Origin: Streptomyces anulatus
Lineage (GTDB): Bacteria > Actinomycetota > Actinomycetes > Streptomycetales > Streptomycetaceae
DNA length: 64,000 bases
Direction of reading: 5' to 3'
Assembly: GCF_000721175.1 (NCBI RefSeq)
Contig: NZ_JOEZ01000007.1
Span: 186,001-250,000, forward strand
The notes below the pieces were generated by a model, which was not told the origin of the DNA, ran no database searches, and saw nothing but the letters and a program-made list of their open reading frames with translations. The position numbers and the translations under genes are program-made. Below are positions 1 through 8,917 of the stretch, one piece after another (within the stretch, counting starts at the first letter, position 1; each line of letters begins with the position of its first letter).

Positions 1-126
1 ATCGAGCCCGGCCACCTCAAGCCCGCCCGGCGTTCGAGGGTTTCTGTTCAGGCAGATCCGGCCCGATCGAGCCGGCCCGGCGACTGAAGGCATCGGTACC
101 AGCCCCTCCGGCGCTTGAGGAGCGGG

Positions 127-148
127 GTCCGGGGGCAGCGCCCCGGAC
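127..148. terminator. GC-rich hairpin downstream of the folP-type gene
   Basis: GTCCGGGG at 127-134 pairs with CCCCGGAC at 141-148 across a 6-nt loop, just past the end of the minus-strand folP-type gene. There is no U-tract, which is usual for Streptomyces terminators. The surrounding 1-175 holds no gene I can support; its wording resembles the common Streptomyces intergenic motif of a GTCCGGGG/CCCCGGAC stem behind a CGCTTGAGGAGCG box. Confidence 0.5.
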
Positions 149-175
149 CTCACCCGCCGGGCAGGCGGCAGGCCC

Positions 176-1048
176 CTACGCCAGCCCCCGCCGGGCAACG
201 GCAGGAGCCCGATGCCCGGCGATGGACGCCACCATGTCCAGGACCTGCCGCGTCTCCGCCACCTCATGCACCCGATACACCTGCGCCCCCAGCCACGCCG
301 AAACCGCCGTCGTGGCGAGCGTGCCGATGACACGTTCCTTCACCGGCCGGTCCAGCGTCTCCCCGACGAAGTCCTTGTTGGACAGGGACACCAGCACCGG
401 CCACCCGGTCTCCGTCATCTCACCGAGCCGCCGCGTCGCCTCCAGCGAGTGCCGGGTGTTCTTCCCGAAGTCGTGACCCGGGTCGATCATGATCCCGTCC
501 GCCCGCACCCCGAGCTCCACCGCCCGCTCGGCCAGCCCCACCGTCACCCGCAGGATGTCCGCCATGACGTCGTCGTACGCGATCCGGTGCGGCCGGGTCC
601 GCGGCTCCGCACCGCCCGCGTGCGTGCACACCAGACCCGCCCCGTACCGCGCGGCGACCTCCGCCAGCTTCGGGTCCACCCCGCCCCACGCGTCGTTCAG
701 CAGGTCCGCCCCGGCCTCGCAGACCGCCTCGCCCACGTCGTGCCGCCAGGTGTCCACGCTGATCACCACGTCCGGGTGACGGCGGCGGACCTCGGCGACG
801 AACCCGACCGTGCGGCGCGCCTCCTCCGCGGCGCTCACCTCCTCGCCGGGGCCCGCCTTCACCCCGCCGATGTCGATGATCGCGGCGCCCTCGGCCACCG
901 CCTCCTCGACCCGGGCGAGCGCCGGCTCGTCCCTGAACGTGGCGCCCTGGTCGTAGAACGAGTCCGGGGTCCGGTTCACGATCGCCATGATCACCGGCTC
1001 GTGCGGACCGAATTCCCGCCGCCCCAGCCTGAGTGCGCCGCTTCGCAT
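176..1048 (-). CDS. folP2: FolP2-type dihydropteroate synthase paralogue
   Basis: A 290-residue protein of the pterin-binding (DHPS) TIM-barrel family. The first strand motif is clear (MAIVNRTPDSF, residues 21-31), as are ISVDTW (96-101), the DPGHDFGKN loop (189-197) and SNKDF (223-227). The loop that reads GESTRPG in true DHPS is here GGVKAGPG (61-68), as in mycobacterial FolP2, which is reported not to have DHPS activity. The ATG at 1048 is chosen because the fold begins shortly after it; the open frame upstream overlaps the divergent gene. As in mycobacteria, it lies beside a DivIVA-like gene and tag. Folate synthesis is therefore not the safe inference; the substrate is unknown. Confidence 0.85.
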   Translation of the reverse strand: MRSGALRLGRREFGPHEPVIMAIVNRTPDSFYDQGATFRDEPALARVEEAVAEGAAIIDIGGVKAGPGEEVSAAEEARRTVGFVAEVRRRHPDVVISVDTWRHDVGEAVCEAGADLLNDAWGGVDPKLAEVAARYGAGLVCTHAGGAEPRTRPHRIAYDDVMADILRVTVGLAERAVELGVRADGIMIDPGHDFGKNTRHSLEATRRLGEMTETGWPVLVSLSNKDFVGETLDRPVKERVIGTLATTAVSAWLGAQVYRVHEVAETRQVLDMVASIAGHRAPAVARRGLA

Positions 1049-1154
1049 CCCGATCTTCCTCCCAGATAGCCCGCCTGCGACCCTAACGGTCGGCCCTGAC
1101 TGTCCGTGCCGCATGGCACGATCGGAGCCGGACGAGGTTTCCGCCCCCGGGGAG

Positions 1155-1547
1155 ATGCGCGTGTTCTGGTTCTTGCTGCTCACGATGGTCGTGGTCGTCA
1201 CCGCGGTCACCCTCGCGGTGGTCGGCGGCGGGGGGAGCGCGGTGCTCAGGGACGTCCCGCCCGAGCGGTTCACCGACCCCCTGCCCGCGACCCGCCCGGT
1301 CGGCCGGGCGGACGTCGAGGCGCTGCGCCTGCCGATGGCCCCCCGCGGCTACCGGATGGCGGACGTCGACGAGGCCCTGTCCCGGCTCGGCGCCGAACTG
1401 GCCGAGCGCGACGCCCGGATCGCGGAGCTGGAGTCCACCCTGGCCGGGGCGCAGGCGACCGCGGTGACGACGGGCACCGACCTCTTCGAGCAGCCGGGCG
1501 ACGAGCAGACCGGCGGCCCGGACCGCGCCGAGGAGGACGGGCGATGA
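1155..1547 (+). CDS. small membrane protein with DivIVA-like domain
   Basis: A 130-residue protein with one N-terminal membrane helix (about residues 2-24, FWFLLLTMVVVVTAVTLAVV) and a cytoplasmic part with the DivIVA-type pattern LRLPMAPRGYRMADVDEAL followed by a short predicted coiled coil (about 85-105). The ATG at 1155 has GGGGAG upstream. It overlaps tag by the four bases ATGA, so the two are translationally coupled. Equivalent to the small gene between gpgS and tagA in M. tuberculosis. Function unknown; a membrane-anchored scaffold role is an inference. Confidence 0.75.
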   Translation: MRVFWFLLLTMVVVVTAVTLAVVGGGGSAVLRDVPPERFTDPLPATRPVGRADVEALRLPMAPRGYRMADVDEALSRLGAELAERDARIAELESTLAGAQATAVTTGTDLFEQPGDEQTGGPDRAEEDGR

Positions 1548-2140
1548 GCGGCGGCGCCCTGGCCGCCCCCGACGGCGGGCTGCGCTGCCCGTGGGGCCTG
1601 TCCACCGAGGACTACCTCGGCTACCACGACACCGAGTGGGGCCGGGCGGTCCACGGGGACGACGCCCTGTTCGAACGGCTCTGCCTGGAGGCCTTCCAGT
1701 CCGGGCTCTCCTGGCTCACGATCCTGCGCCGCCGCGAGACCTTCCGTACCGCGTTCGAGGGATTCCGGATCGAGGCGGTCGCGAAGTTCACCGATGCCGA
1801 CCGGGAGCGGCTCCTGGCCGACCCGGGGATCATCCGCAACAAGGCCAAGGTCGACGCGACCCTCGCCAACGCCAAGGTGCTCGCCGACTGGCCGGCCGGG
1901 GAGCTGGACGAGCTGATCTGGTCCTACGCCCCCGACCCGGCCGGCCGGCCCACCCCGCGCACGCTGTCGGACGTCCCGGCCGTCACGCCGGAGTCCACCG
2001 CGCTGGCCAAGGCGCTCAAGAAGCGCTCGATCCGCTTCGTCGGCCCCACCACCGCCTACGCGCTGATGCAGGCCTGCGGACTGGTCGACGACCACCTCGC
2101 GGACTGCGTGGCGCGCGGCGGCGGCAGCGCACCGCGCTGA
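1544..2140 (+). CDS. tag: DNA-3-methyladenine glycosylase I
   Basis: A 198-residue Tag enzyme that excises 3-methyladenine from alkylated DNA in base-excision repair. It keeps the zinc-site arrangement of E. coli Tag: Cys near the N-terminus (RCPWG), His in YHDTEWG, and a C-terminal DDHLADC pair. The core FVGPTTAYALMQACGLVDDH is nearly identical to the family. Start ATG overlaps the stop of the DivIVA-like gene. Length is normal. Confidence 0.95.
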   Translation: MSGGALAAPDGGLRCPWGLSTEDYLGYHDTEWGRAVHGDDALFERLCLEAFQSGLSWLTILRRRETFRTAFEGFRIEAVAKFTDADRERLLADPGIIRNKAKVDATLANAKVLADWPAGELDELIWSYAPDPAGRPTPRTLSDVPAVTPESTALAKALKKRSIRFVGPTTAYALMQACGLVDDHLADCVARGGGSAPR

Positions 2141-2147
2141 GCCGCGG

Positions 2148-2960
2148 CTACTTCCCGCGGTAGACCGGCTTCTCCTTGGCCAGGAACGCCTCCACCGCGA
2201 TGGTGTGGTCCTGCGACGCGCCCGCCCGGGTCTGGAGTTCGTCCTCCTTCTCCAGCGCCTCGGCGAGCGTGTGCCCGGCGCCGTACGCCATCGACTCCTT
2301 CAGCGCCGCGTACGCCACCGTGGGGCCGTCGGCGAGGGTGCGGGCGACCGCGGCGGCCTGCTCGGCAAGCTCGGCCGCCGGGACGACCCGGTTGACGAGG
2401 CCCAGCTCCAAGGCGTCCTGCGCGGAGATCGAACGCGGGAAGAACAGCAGATCGGCGGCGCGGCTCGGCCCGATCAGCCGGGGCAGGGTCCAGGACACGC
2501 CCGAGTCGGCGGTGAGTGCGACGCCCGCGAACGAGGTGTTGAAGGAGGCGGTGTCGGCGACCACCCGGTAGTCGGCCGCGAGCGCGAAGCCGAACCCGGC
2601 CCCGGCCGCGACGCCGTTCACCCCGGCGACGACCGGCTTCGCCATCTCCGTGATCGCCCGCACGATCGGGTTGTAGTGCTCCTGCACCGTGCTCAGCGCG
2701 TTCCCGCCGCCCGCCTCGCGGGTGGCCGAGAGCGTGGCGACGTGCTCCTTGAGGTCCTGGCCGACGCAGAAGGCGCGCCCGGTGGCCGTGAGCAGCACCG
2801 CCCGGACGCCCGTGTCCGCCGACGCCGCCAGCAGGGCGTCCCGCAGCGCGACCTTCGCCGCGGTGTTCATGGCGTTCATCGCGCCGGGTCGGTTGATCGT
2901 GATCGTCGCGAGACCCTCGCTCACGTCGTACAGGACGGTGTTCGCCGGCTCGTCGGCCAT
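2148..2960 (-). CDS. enoyl-CoA hydratase/isomerase family protein
   Basis: A 270-residue crotonase-fold protein. The oxyanion-hole segments are visible as AFCVGQDLKEH and GVAAGAGFGFALAADYRV, the pattern of PaaG/EchA-type hydratases. Start ATG at 2960 is preceded by GAGGGG; a longer frame to 3005 lacks a better site. It converges with tag, 8 bp apart. The substrate cannot be read from sequence; hydration or isomerisation of an enoyl-CoA in fatty or aromatic acid breakdown is the family role. Confidence 0.85.
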   Translation of the reverse strand: MADEPANTVLYDVSEGLATITINRPGAMNAMNTAAKVALRDALLAASADTGVRAVLLTATGRAFCVGQDLKEHVATLSATREAGGGNALSTVQEHYNPIVRAITEMAKPVVAGVNGVAAGAGFGFALAADYRVVADTASFNTSFAGVALTADSGVSWTLPRLIGPSRAADLLFFPRSISAQDALELGLVNRVVPAAELAEQAAAVARTLADGPTVAYAALKESMAYGAGHTLAEALEKEDELQTRAGASQDHTIAVEAFLAKEKPVYRGK

Positions 2961-3153
2961 TCCGGTATCCCCTCGCTGCTCGGGCATCGTTGCCACTTCA
3001 GGCAAGCATGGCCGATCCGGAGCTGGGCAGAGATGTGACCTGCGTCTAACAATTGGCTCTCACCTGGGGGTCCGGGGCGGCGCAGTATCGCAGCCGGATC
3101 GCCGAATTGGGTGGTTTTGCGAGAGCGCGTTGCGCAAGCGATGCAGACCGATG

Positions 3154-3184
3154 TTGGTCATCGGGGTCCTTGATGCGGGATAAT
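3154..3184 (+). promoter_or_regulatory. candidate promoter of the DUF3117 gene
   Basis: TTGGTC (3154-3159) and GATAAT (3179-3184) are spaced by 19 bp in the 315-bp divergent gap between the hydratase and DUF3117. The -10 is close to consensus but the spacer is long, so this is a tentative call. Nothing else was recognised in this gap. Confidence 0.35.
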
Positions 3185-3275
3185 GGCGAAGAAGCAATGT
3201 GTTCGATGCCGGTGAGGCAGCGCCTGTCATGGGGCCGCCGGTTGCGATGAGCTGGTTTCAGGAAGGGGAACGAGC

Positions 3276-3443
3276 ATGGCGGCCATGAAGCCGCGGACGG
3301 GCGACGGCCCGCTCGAGGTGACAAAGGAGGGGCGGGGCATCGTCATGCGCGTTCCGCTCGAAGGCGGCGGTCGGCTTGTTGTCGAGCTGACTCCGGACGA
3401 GGCCGATGCCCTCGGCGACGCGCTGAAGAAGGTCGTCGGCTGA
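3276..3443 (+). CDS. DUF3117 domain-containing protein
   Basis: A 55-residue protein starting MAAMKPRTGDGPLEVTKEG, a highly conserved actinobacterial family of unknown function. GGAAGGGG lies 6-15 nt upstream of the ATG at 3276; a second in-frame ATG at 3285 is possible. It sits beside tag in mycobacteria as here. A stem-loop (3464-3502) follows. Confidence 0.9.
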   Translation: MAAMKPRTGDGPLEVTKEGRGIVMRVPLEGGGRLVVELTPDEADALGDALKKVVG

Positions 3444-3463
3444 CGCGGAACGCCCATCACCTT

Positions 3464-3502
3464 CACCACTGCCCGGTACGGATTCCGTGCCGGGCAGTGG
3501 TG
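3464..3502. terminator. bidirectional hairpin between DUF3117 and O-methyltransferase
   Basis: A 13-bp perfect stem, CACCACTGCCCGG (3464-3476) with CCGGGCAGTGGTG (3490-3502), lies between converging genes and can terminate from both sides. Confidence 0.7.
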
Positions 3503-3509
3503 CGTCCTG

Positions 3510-3545
3510 ATGAGGATCTACGTGCTCACCATGAGGATCTACGTG
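3510..3545. repeat. 21-bp-spaced direct repeat
   Basis: ATGAGGATCTACGTG occurs at 3510-3524 and again at 3531-3545, immediately before the end of the O-methyltransferase gene. It looks like a local duplication of gene-end sequence. Confidence 0.7.
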
Positions 3546-3546
3546 T

Positions 3547-4212
3547 TCAGCCGCGCCGGACCGCGCAGAGCAGGCCGTCGCCGACCGGCAGCAGGGTCGA
3601 CATCATCTCCTGGCTCTCGCGCACCGCCCGCAGCAGGTCCCGCAGCCGCAGCACCTCGGGCGGCTGGGCCGCGGAGTCGACGGTGCGGCCGTCCGCGAAG
3701 ACGCCCTCGAAGCAGACCAGGCCGCCGGGCCGCAGCAGGCGCAACGATTCGGCGAGCACGTCGAGGCTCTCCAGCCGGTCGCCGTCGCAGAAGACGAGGT
3801 CGTAACCGCCGTCCGCGAGCCGGGGCAGGACGTCCAGGGCGCGGCCGGGGATGAACCGGGCCCGGTTGGTGGCGAAGCCCGCCTCGCGGAACGCCTCCCG
3901 GGCGAACTGCTGACGCTCGGGCTCGGGATCCACCGTGGTCAGGACCCCGTCCGGCCGCATTCCGTGCAGGAGATAGATGCCGGACACGCCGGTGCCCGTG
4001 CCGATCTCCGCCACCGCCTTGGCGTCCGCGGCGGCGGCCAGCAGGCGCAGCGCAGCGCCGGTGCCCGGTGACACCGAGCGAAGCCCCAGCTCGCGAGCCC
4101 GTTCCCGGGCCACGTGCAGTGCTTCGTCCTCGGCGACAAAGGCGTCGGCGAACGCCCAGCTCGTCTGCCGGTTGGCGGTAATGACCCTCTCCTGTCCCCG
4201 TAGTTGGCGCAA
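3547..4212 (-). CDS. class I SAM-dependent O-methyltransferase
   Basis: A 221-residue protein of the COMT-like O-methyltransferase family (pattern of Rv1220c). The SAM site is [21 protein letters not shown] and the next strand carries the acidic ribose contact ([11 protein letters not shown]). It lies divergently from the sigma gene exactly as Rv1220c lies beside sigE. The start is uncertain: the listed start is a TTG with TACAGT about 7 nt upstream, which would suit a leaderless transcript; alternatively translation begins near residue 12, where AGGAGAGG precedes an ATT codon. Substrate unknown. Confidence 0.8.
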   Translation of the reverse strand: MRQLRGQERVITANRQTSWAFADAFVAEDEALHVARERARELGLRSVSPGTGAALRLLAAAADAKAVAEIGTGTGVSGIYLLHGMRPDGVLTTVDPEPERQQFAREAFREAGFATNRARFIPGRALDVLPRLADGGYDLVFCDGDRLESLDVLAESLRLLRPGGLVCFEGVFADGRTVDSAAQPPEVLRLRDLLRAVRESQEMMSTLLPVGDGLLCAVRRG

Positions 4213-4235
4213 CGGTGACTGTATCCGCTGGAGCC

Positions 4236-4262
4236 GGGAACCCGCAGATGGGACCGGGCGTT
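4236..4262 (+). promoter_or_regulatory. candidate ECF-type autoregulatory promoter
   Basis: GGGAAC (4236-4241), a 17-bp spacer and CGTT (4259-4262) match the GGAAC/CGTT shape used by SigE/SigR-type ECF factors. It faces the ECF sigma gene at 4392, which suggests autoregulation. Pattern match only. Confidence 0.4.
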
Positions 4263-4391
4263 GTGCAAGGAGTGGGGAAAGCGCAGCGACCAGGTCCGCG
4301 GATCGGACCCGCGAGCTGCGGGGAAGTTCCGGGCGACGCCCGGCCCCATCAGGGAAAAAAGGCTTATCCGGAGCTAACGGGCGAGGTGGCT

Positions 4392-5153
4392 ATGGTAGGG
4401 GCTCCGCTGGACACCACCAGAGCCGATAGGGGAGGTGCGGCTGCGCCTGTGGACCGGAGAGGGGTGCTGCGGCGCCTGCTCAGGTCGGCCGGCGAGCCGA
4501 AATCCGTGACCGACATCGCTGACCGTTCTTCCGAAGACTCCGCACCGACCGCGACCTTCGCCTCTGATGCGGATTCTCAGGCGTGGACCCCGCCCTCATG
4601 GGAAGAGATCGTCAGCACGCACAGCGGTCGCGTGTACCGCCTTGCCTACCGGCTGACGGGAAACCAGCACGACGCCGAGGACCTGACCCAGGAGGTCTTC
4701 GTCCGGGTGTTCCGCTCGCTGTCGACGTACACGCCCGGCACCTTCGAGGGCTGGCTGCACCGCATCACCACCAATCTCTTCCTGGACATGGTCCGGCGCA
4801 AGCAGCGCATCCGGTTCGACTCCCTGGGCGACGACGCGGCCGAGCGGCTGCCCAGCCGTGAGCCGTCCCCCCAGCAGGCCTTCAACGACACCCACTTCGA
4901 CGCCGACGTGCAGCAGGCGCTGGACACCCTCGCGCCCGAGTTCCGTGCGGCCGTGGTCCTCTGTGACATCGAGGGCCTCAGCTACGAGGAGATCGCCGCC
5001 ACCCTCGGGGTGAAGCTCGGCACCGTCCGCAGCCGTATCCACCGCGGTCGCTCGCATCTGCGCAAGGCGCTCAAGCACCGTTCGCCCGAGGCCCGCGCCG
5101 AGCAGCGCTCCCTGGCGGACGCGGTCCTGGCGGGGGAGGGCGGAACGGCGTGA
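4392..5153 (+). CDS. sigE: ECF RNA polymerase sigma factor, mycobacterial SigE type
   Basis: A 253-residue ECF sigma factor. After an N-terminal extension of about 70 residues come region 2 ([21 protein letters not shown] onwards, with the [18 protein letters not shown] -10 recognition helix) and region 4 ([41 protein letters not shown]). ATG at 4392 follows GAGGTGG. The next gene is a zinc-finger anti-sigma factor, then htrA, matching sigE-rseA-htrA-tatB of mycobacteria. This is not the S. coelicolor gene called sigE; the symbol follows the mycobacterial orthologue. It probably directs an envelope-stress regulon. Confidence 0.85.
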   Translation: MVGAPLDTTRADRGGAAAPVDRRGVLRRLLRSAGEPKSVTDIADRSSEDSAPTATFASDADSQAWTPPSWEEIVSTHSGRVYRLAYRLTGNQHDAEDLTQEVFVRVFRSLSTYTPGTFEGWLHRITTNLFLDMVRRKQRIRFDSLGDDAAERLPSREPSPQQAFNDTHFDADVQQALDTLAPEFRAAVVLCDIEGLSYEEIAATLGVKLGTVRSRIHRGRSHLRKALKHRSPEARAEQRSLADAVLAGEGGTA

Positions 5154-6211
5154 GCGGCACAGGACCCACCCCTACGGAAGCGCACCTGGGGGACCGCCTC
5201 GCCGCGCTGGTCGACGGCGAGCTGAAACACGACGCCCGCGAGCGGGTCCTGGCCCACCTGGCGACCTGTGCCAGGTGCAAGGCTGAGGCCGATGCCCAGC
5301 GTCGCCTCAAGAGCGCTTTCGCCATGTCCGCCTCGCCCTCGCCCTCCGAGGGGTTCCTGGCCCGCCTGCAGGGCCTTCCCGGGGGTCCTGGCGGCGACGA
5401 CACCAGCTCCGGCGGGCCGTTCGGCGGCCGGAGGCCCTTCGCCGACGAGTTCTTCCCCGGGCTGCGGACCTCCGGCGCCGGCACCCGCGCCGACACCGCG
5501 CCCTCTCCCCTGGACGGCTTCGGATACCTCCCCGCCACCCACGGCTCCACCGCCGTGCTCCCCGGCGGCTCGGCATCCGGTTCGGTCTTCCGCATACACG
5601 AGGTGGCCCGCGACGCGGACCGCTCGCCCTGGCGTGGGCGGCGCTTCGCTTTCGCCGCGGCCAGCGCCGTCTCCATCGCGGCCATCGCGCTGGGCGGCAC
5701 CCTGCCGCTGGACTCCGGCCCCGAATTCTCCCTGCGCGCCGAGGGCACCGGGAACAACGTCACCCCGCTCGACGCCGAGACCCGCGCCGAGAGCGGCGCC
5801 ACAGCGGTCAGCCGCCGGAGCGGCGGCGCCCTCGCGGTGGCCGGCGGCGGCCGGGCGACCGAGCGGCCGGTGTCCGGCACGGTCCCGGCCGGGACGAACG
5901 GGCTGCCTCCGTCGTTCACCGGGAGGACCCCGGCGGTTCCGGCCGTCAGTCCTCCGGCGAACCGGCAGGGGCTGCCTACCGCTCCGCCGCTGTTGGGCGT
6001 CCCGCACTCGGGCGCGCAGCCCTTCACGCTCCCCGTGCTGAACGTGTCCGTCTCCCCGTTGATACGCCCGACGACCTCCGGCGCCCCGCTGCTGGCTGCT
6101 GCGCTCGGCAATGTGGCGCCGCCGAAGGCGATCCCCTCCGCAGTCCCCCCGGGGCCGCCCCCGGGCCCGCCCGCCAACGATCTGGCGAGCCCGCTTTCCC
6201 CTCGGCCCTGA
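5150..6211 (+). CDS. rseA: membrane-anchored zinc-finger anti-sigma factor (RseA type)
   Basis: A 353-residue protein that begins with GTG overlapping the sigma stop (GTGA). The N-terminal ZAS domain has the H-x3-C-x2-C motif (His36, Cys40, Cys43) that holds ECF sigma factors. A single membrane helix lies at about 165-186, followed by an extracytoplasmic Ala/Gly/Pro-rich tail of about 165 residues. It is more than twice the length of mycobacterial RseA, mainly through the linker and tail. The role is to sequester the upstream sigma factor and release it on envelope signals. Confidence 0.85.
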   Translation: MSGTGPTPTEAHLGDRLAALVDGELKHDARERVLAHLATCARCKAEADAQRRLKSAFAMSASPSPSEGFLARLQGLPGGPGGDDTSSGGPFGGRRPFADEFFPGLRTSGAGTRADTAPSPLDGFGYLPATHGSTAVLPGGSASGSVFRIHEVARDADRSPWRGRRFAFAAASAVSIAAIALGGTLPLDSGPEFSLRAEGTGNNVTPLDAETRAESGATAVSRRSGGALAVAGGGRATERPVSGTVPAGTNGLPPSFTGRTPAVPAVSPPANRQGLPTAPPLLGVPHSGAQPFTLPVLNVSVSPLIRPTTSGAPLLAAALGNVAPPKAIPSAVPPGPPPGPPANDLASPLSPRP

Positions 6212-6300
6212 CCGGACCCTGCGGGACGATTCGCAAACCTGGTTGAATTCCGGTGAGGGACGCCTCTGTGGGGCGTGCAGAGGCCAGTTGCGGGGAGAAC

Positions 6301-8136
6301 ATGGACGACGGGAAGCCCACCGGGCCGCAGGCGAAGTGGTGGAGCCGCCCTGCGGCGGACGGCACGGGCCGGGCGCCCGGCGCCGCGGACCGGGCGGACG
6401 ACGCCCGGCCGCCGGCATCAACACCTACCCCGTCGGACACTCCGATGGCCGCGGACCGCGAGCCGGCCGCCCAGGTACCGGACGCGGTCCCGTCCCAGGC
6501 CCCGGCCGGGCCGTCCGAGGCCTCCGGCGGGCCGGACGAGCACGGCGGCCAGGAGATCCCGGGCCCCCGCCCGTCCGGACCCCCGCTGCACGAGCCCGAC
6601 GAGTACAGCACCCCGCCCTACGGCGGCCCCGGCCCCTGGGCGCCGGCCCCGCCGGTGCAGCGGCCGACCCCGGCCCACGGCACCGTCGTACCGCCGGGGG
6701 CCGGAGGACCGCCCCCGCAGTACGCCGCGACGAACGGCGCCGGAATCCCGGCCCCCGCGCCGGCCCCGCAGCCCGCGCCCGCCGACGCCGACGGCTTCCC
6801 GCTCTCGCCCCCGCAGCCCCGGACGCCCGCCCAGCACCCGGCGCCGGCCGTCCACCCGCCGCACGCACCGCAGCCGCCGCAGGGGTCCCCCGAGCATCAG
6901 GGGCCGCACCCCTCACCGGCGCCCCAGCGGCACTCGCAGTGGCTCCAGTACGACCCGTGGGGCGCGCCGGGGCAGCCGCTGACCCGGCCGGGGCCCCCCG
7001 AGGGCGTCGAGCCCGGCCGCAGGAAGAAGCGCCGGGGCGGGGCTTTCATGGGGGTGCTCCTGCTGGCCCTGGTCGCCGGCGGCATCGGCGGCGGTGTCGG
7101 CGCGTACATCGAGCGCAACGGCGGGCTGACCACCGTCGAGCTGCCGCAGGCGGGCCGCGACAACGGGGACCGGGCCCCCGAGAGCGTCGCGGGCATCGCC
7201 GCCAGCGCCCTGCCCAGCGTGGTCACCCTGCACGTCAGCGGCACCGCCGAGTCCGGCACGGGCACCGGCTTCGTCCTCGACGGCCAGGGCCACATCCTCA
7301 CCAACAACCACGTCGTCGCCCCGGCCGGGTCCAGCGGCGACATCACCGTGACGTTCAGCAGCGGCGAGACGGCCTCCGCCGAGCTCGTCGGCAAGGACAG
7401 TGGCTACGACCTCGCGGTCGTCCGGGTCCGCGGGGTCTCCGGCCTCAAGCCCCTGCCCCTGGGCAACTCCGACAACGTCCAGGTGGGAGACCCGGTGGTG
7501 GCCATCGGTGCCCCCTTCGACCTGTCCAACACGGTGACCTCGGGCATCATCAGCGCCAAGCAGCGGCCGATCACCGCGGGCGGCGAGAAGGGCGACGGCA
7601 GCGACATCAGCTACGTCGACGCCCTCCAGACCGACGCCCCGATCAACCCGGGCAACTCCGGCGGGCCGCTGGTCGACAACCAGGCCCATGTCATCGGCAT
7701 CAACAGCGCCATCCGTGCGGCCGACAGTGCCCGGGGCCCCGAGGCGGGCGGCCAGTCCGGCTCCATCGGCCTCGGCTTCGCGATACCCATCAACCAGGGC
7801 AAGCGCGTCGCCGAGGAGCTGATCAGCACCGGCAAGGCGACCCACCCGGTCATCGGCGTCACGCTGGACATGAAGTACGCCGGCGACGGGGCCAAGGTCG
7901 GCACGAAGGGCGCCGACGGCACTCCCGCCGTCGCGAAGGACGGGCCCGCGGCCAAGGCGGGCATCAAGTCCGGCGACGTCATCACCCAGGTCGAGGGCCA
8001 GCGCGTGCACAGCGGCGAGGAGCTGATCGTGAAGATCCGGGCCCACCGGCCGGGCGACGACCTCGACCTCAAGCTGACCCGCGGCGGCGAGGAGCGGACC
8101 GTGACCCTGACGCTCGGCTCGGCGAGCGGCGGCTGA
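6301..8136 (+). CDS. htrA: HtrA/DegP-type serine protease with PDZ domain
   Basis: A 611-residue membrane-tethered protease. Residues 1-240 are a proline-rich cytoplasmic segment, then one helix (about 247-270), a trypsin-like domain with His337 (TNNHVV), Asp370 (YDLAVV) and Ser453 (GNSGGPL), and a C-terminal PDZ domain (about 510-600). GGGGAG precedes the ATG at 6301. It follows the anti-sigma gene by 89 bp, as in the mycobacterial sigE locus. Inferred role: degradation of misfolded secreted proteins and possibly control of the anti-sigma factor. Confidence 0.92.
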   Translation: MDDGKPTGPQAKWWSRPAADGTGRAPGAADRADDARPPASTPTPSDTPMAADREPAAQVPDAVPSQAPAGPSEASGGPDEHGGQEIPGPRPSGPPLHEPDEYSTPPYGGPGPWAPAPPVQRPTPAHGTVVPPGAGGPPPQYAATNGAGIPAPAPAPQPAPADADGFPLSPPQPRTPAQHPAPAVHPPHAPQPPQGSPEHQGPHPSPAPQRHSQWLQYDPWGAPGQPLTRPGPPEGVEPGRRKKRRGGAFMGVLLLALVAGGIGGGVGAYIERNGGLTTVELPQAGRDNGDRAPESVAGIAASALPSVVTLHVSGTAESGTGTGFVLDGQGHILTNNHVVAPAGSSGDITVTFSSGETASAELVGKDSGYDLAVVRVRGVSGLKPLPLGNSDNVQVGDPVVAIGAPFDLSNTVTSGIISAKQRPITAGGEKGDGSDISYVDALQTDAPINPGNSGGPLVDNQAHVIGINSAIRAADSARGPEAGGQSGSIGLGFAIPINQGKRVAEELISTGKATHPVIGVTLDMKYAGDGAKVGTKGADGTPAVAKDGPAAKAGIKSGDVITQVEGQRVHSGEELIVKIRAHRPGDDLDLKLTRGGEERTVTLTLGSASGG

Positions 8137-8216
8137 GAGGCTGTCGGGTGTCGTCGCACGACCGTCCGCCCGGCGGCACCGCGAGGTACCGCCCGGACAC
8201 CTTCGACAGGTACCTT
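8137..8216. repeat. possible eroded IS5-like miniature element
   Basis: Directly after the htrA stop (TGA, 8134-8136) comes GAGGCTGTCGGGTG, one mismatch from the terminal repeat of the element at 14200. A degenerate inverted partner (CACCTTCGACAGG onwards) ends before another TGA at 8217-8219, giving a TNA-type flank. The element would be about 80 bp and much degraded, so this is tentative. Confidence 0.3.
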
Positions 8217-8291
8217 TGAGCGGTCCGGGCAGCGGGGAGCCCCGGGCCGCGATCGCACGGAGAACACGCGGAGAACACGAGGAGCAGCAAG

Positions 8292-8792
8292 GTGTTCAAT
8301 GACATAGGCGCACTGGAGCTGTTGACGCTCGGGGTGCTGGCCGTGCTGGTCTTCGGCCCCGACAAGCTGCCCAAGCTGATCCAGGACGTCACGCGCACCA
8401 TCCGTAAGATCCGCGAGTTCTCGGACAGCGCCAAGGAAGACATCCGCTCCGAGCTGGGCCCGCAGTTCAAGGACTTCGAGTTCGAGGACCTCAACCCCAA
8501 GACGTTCGTCCGCAAGCAGCTGATGGACGGCAACGACGACCTGGGGCTGAAGGAGATCCGCGAGAGCTTCGACCTGCGCAAGGAGATGGCCGACGTCACC
8601 GACGTGGTCAACGGGCGCACCCCGGCCGCGTCCGATACCGCCAACAGTGCGGCGAACGGCTCGGCGGGCGCGTCGTCGGGCGGTTCCACCACCAGCCTCA
8701 CCAAGACCGGCGACACCGCTCCTGACCTGCTGAAGAAGACTCCGCCGCAGACGCAGCCCGAGCGCCCGCCGTTCGACGCAGACGCCACCTGA
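8292..8792 (+). CDS. tatB: twin-arginine translocase subunit TatB
   Basis: A 166-residue protein with a short N-terminal membrane helix (IGALELLTLGVLAVLVFGP), the FGPxKLP hinge and an amphipathic helix (KLIQDVTRTIRKIREF), then a charged tail ending in a Ser/Thr/Pro-rich segment. GTG start at 8292 with GGAG upstream. The position after htrA matches the mycobacterial sigE-rseA-htrA-tatB order. It forms the TatABC substrate receptor for folded protein export. Confidence 0.93.
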   Translation: MFNDIGALELLTLGVLAVLVFGPDKLPKLIQDVTRTIRKIREFSDSAKEDIRSELGPQFKDFEFEDLNPKTFVRKQLMDGNDDLGLKEIRESFDLRKEMADVTDVVNGRTPAASDTANSAANGSAGASSGGSTTSLTKTGDTAPDLLKKTPPQTQPERPPFDADAT

Positions 8793-8917
8793 CCCCGGTC
8801 AATCCCGGCTCGTCCGGACGGTATGGCTATTCTCCATCTGTCCGGTTGCGAGGATGCCCAAGCCCGCGGGGGGCGGGCCGCTCCGGATCATGACTGATCG
8901 AGGAGGCGGCCGCGCAG

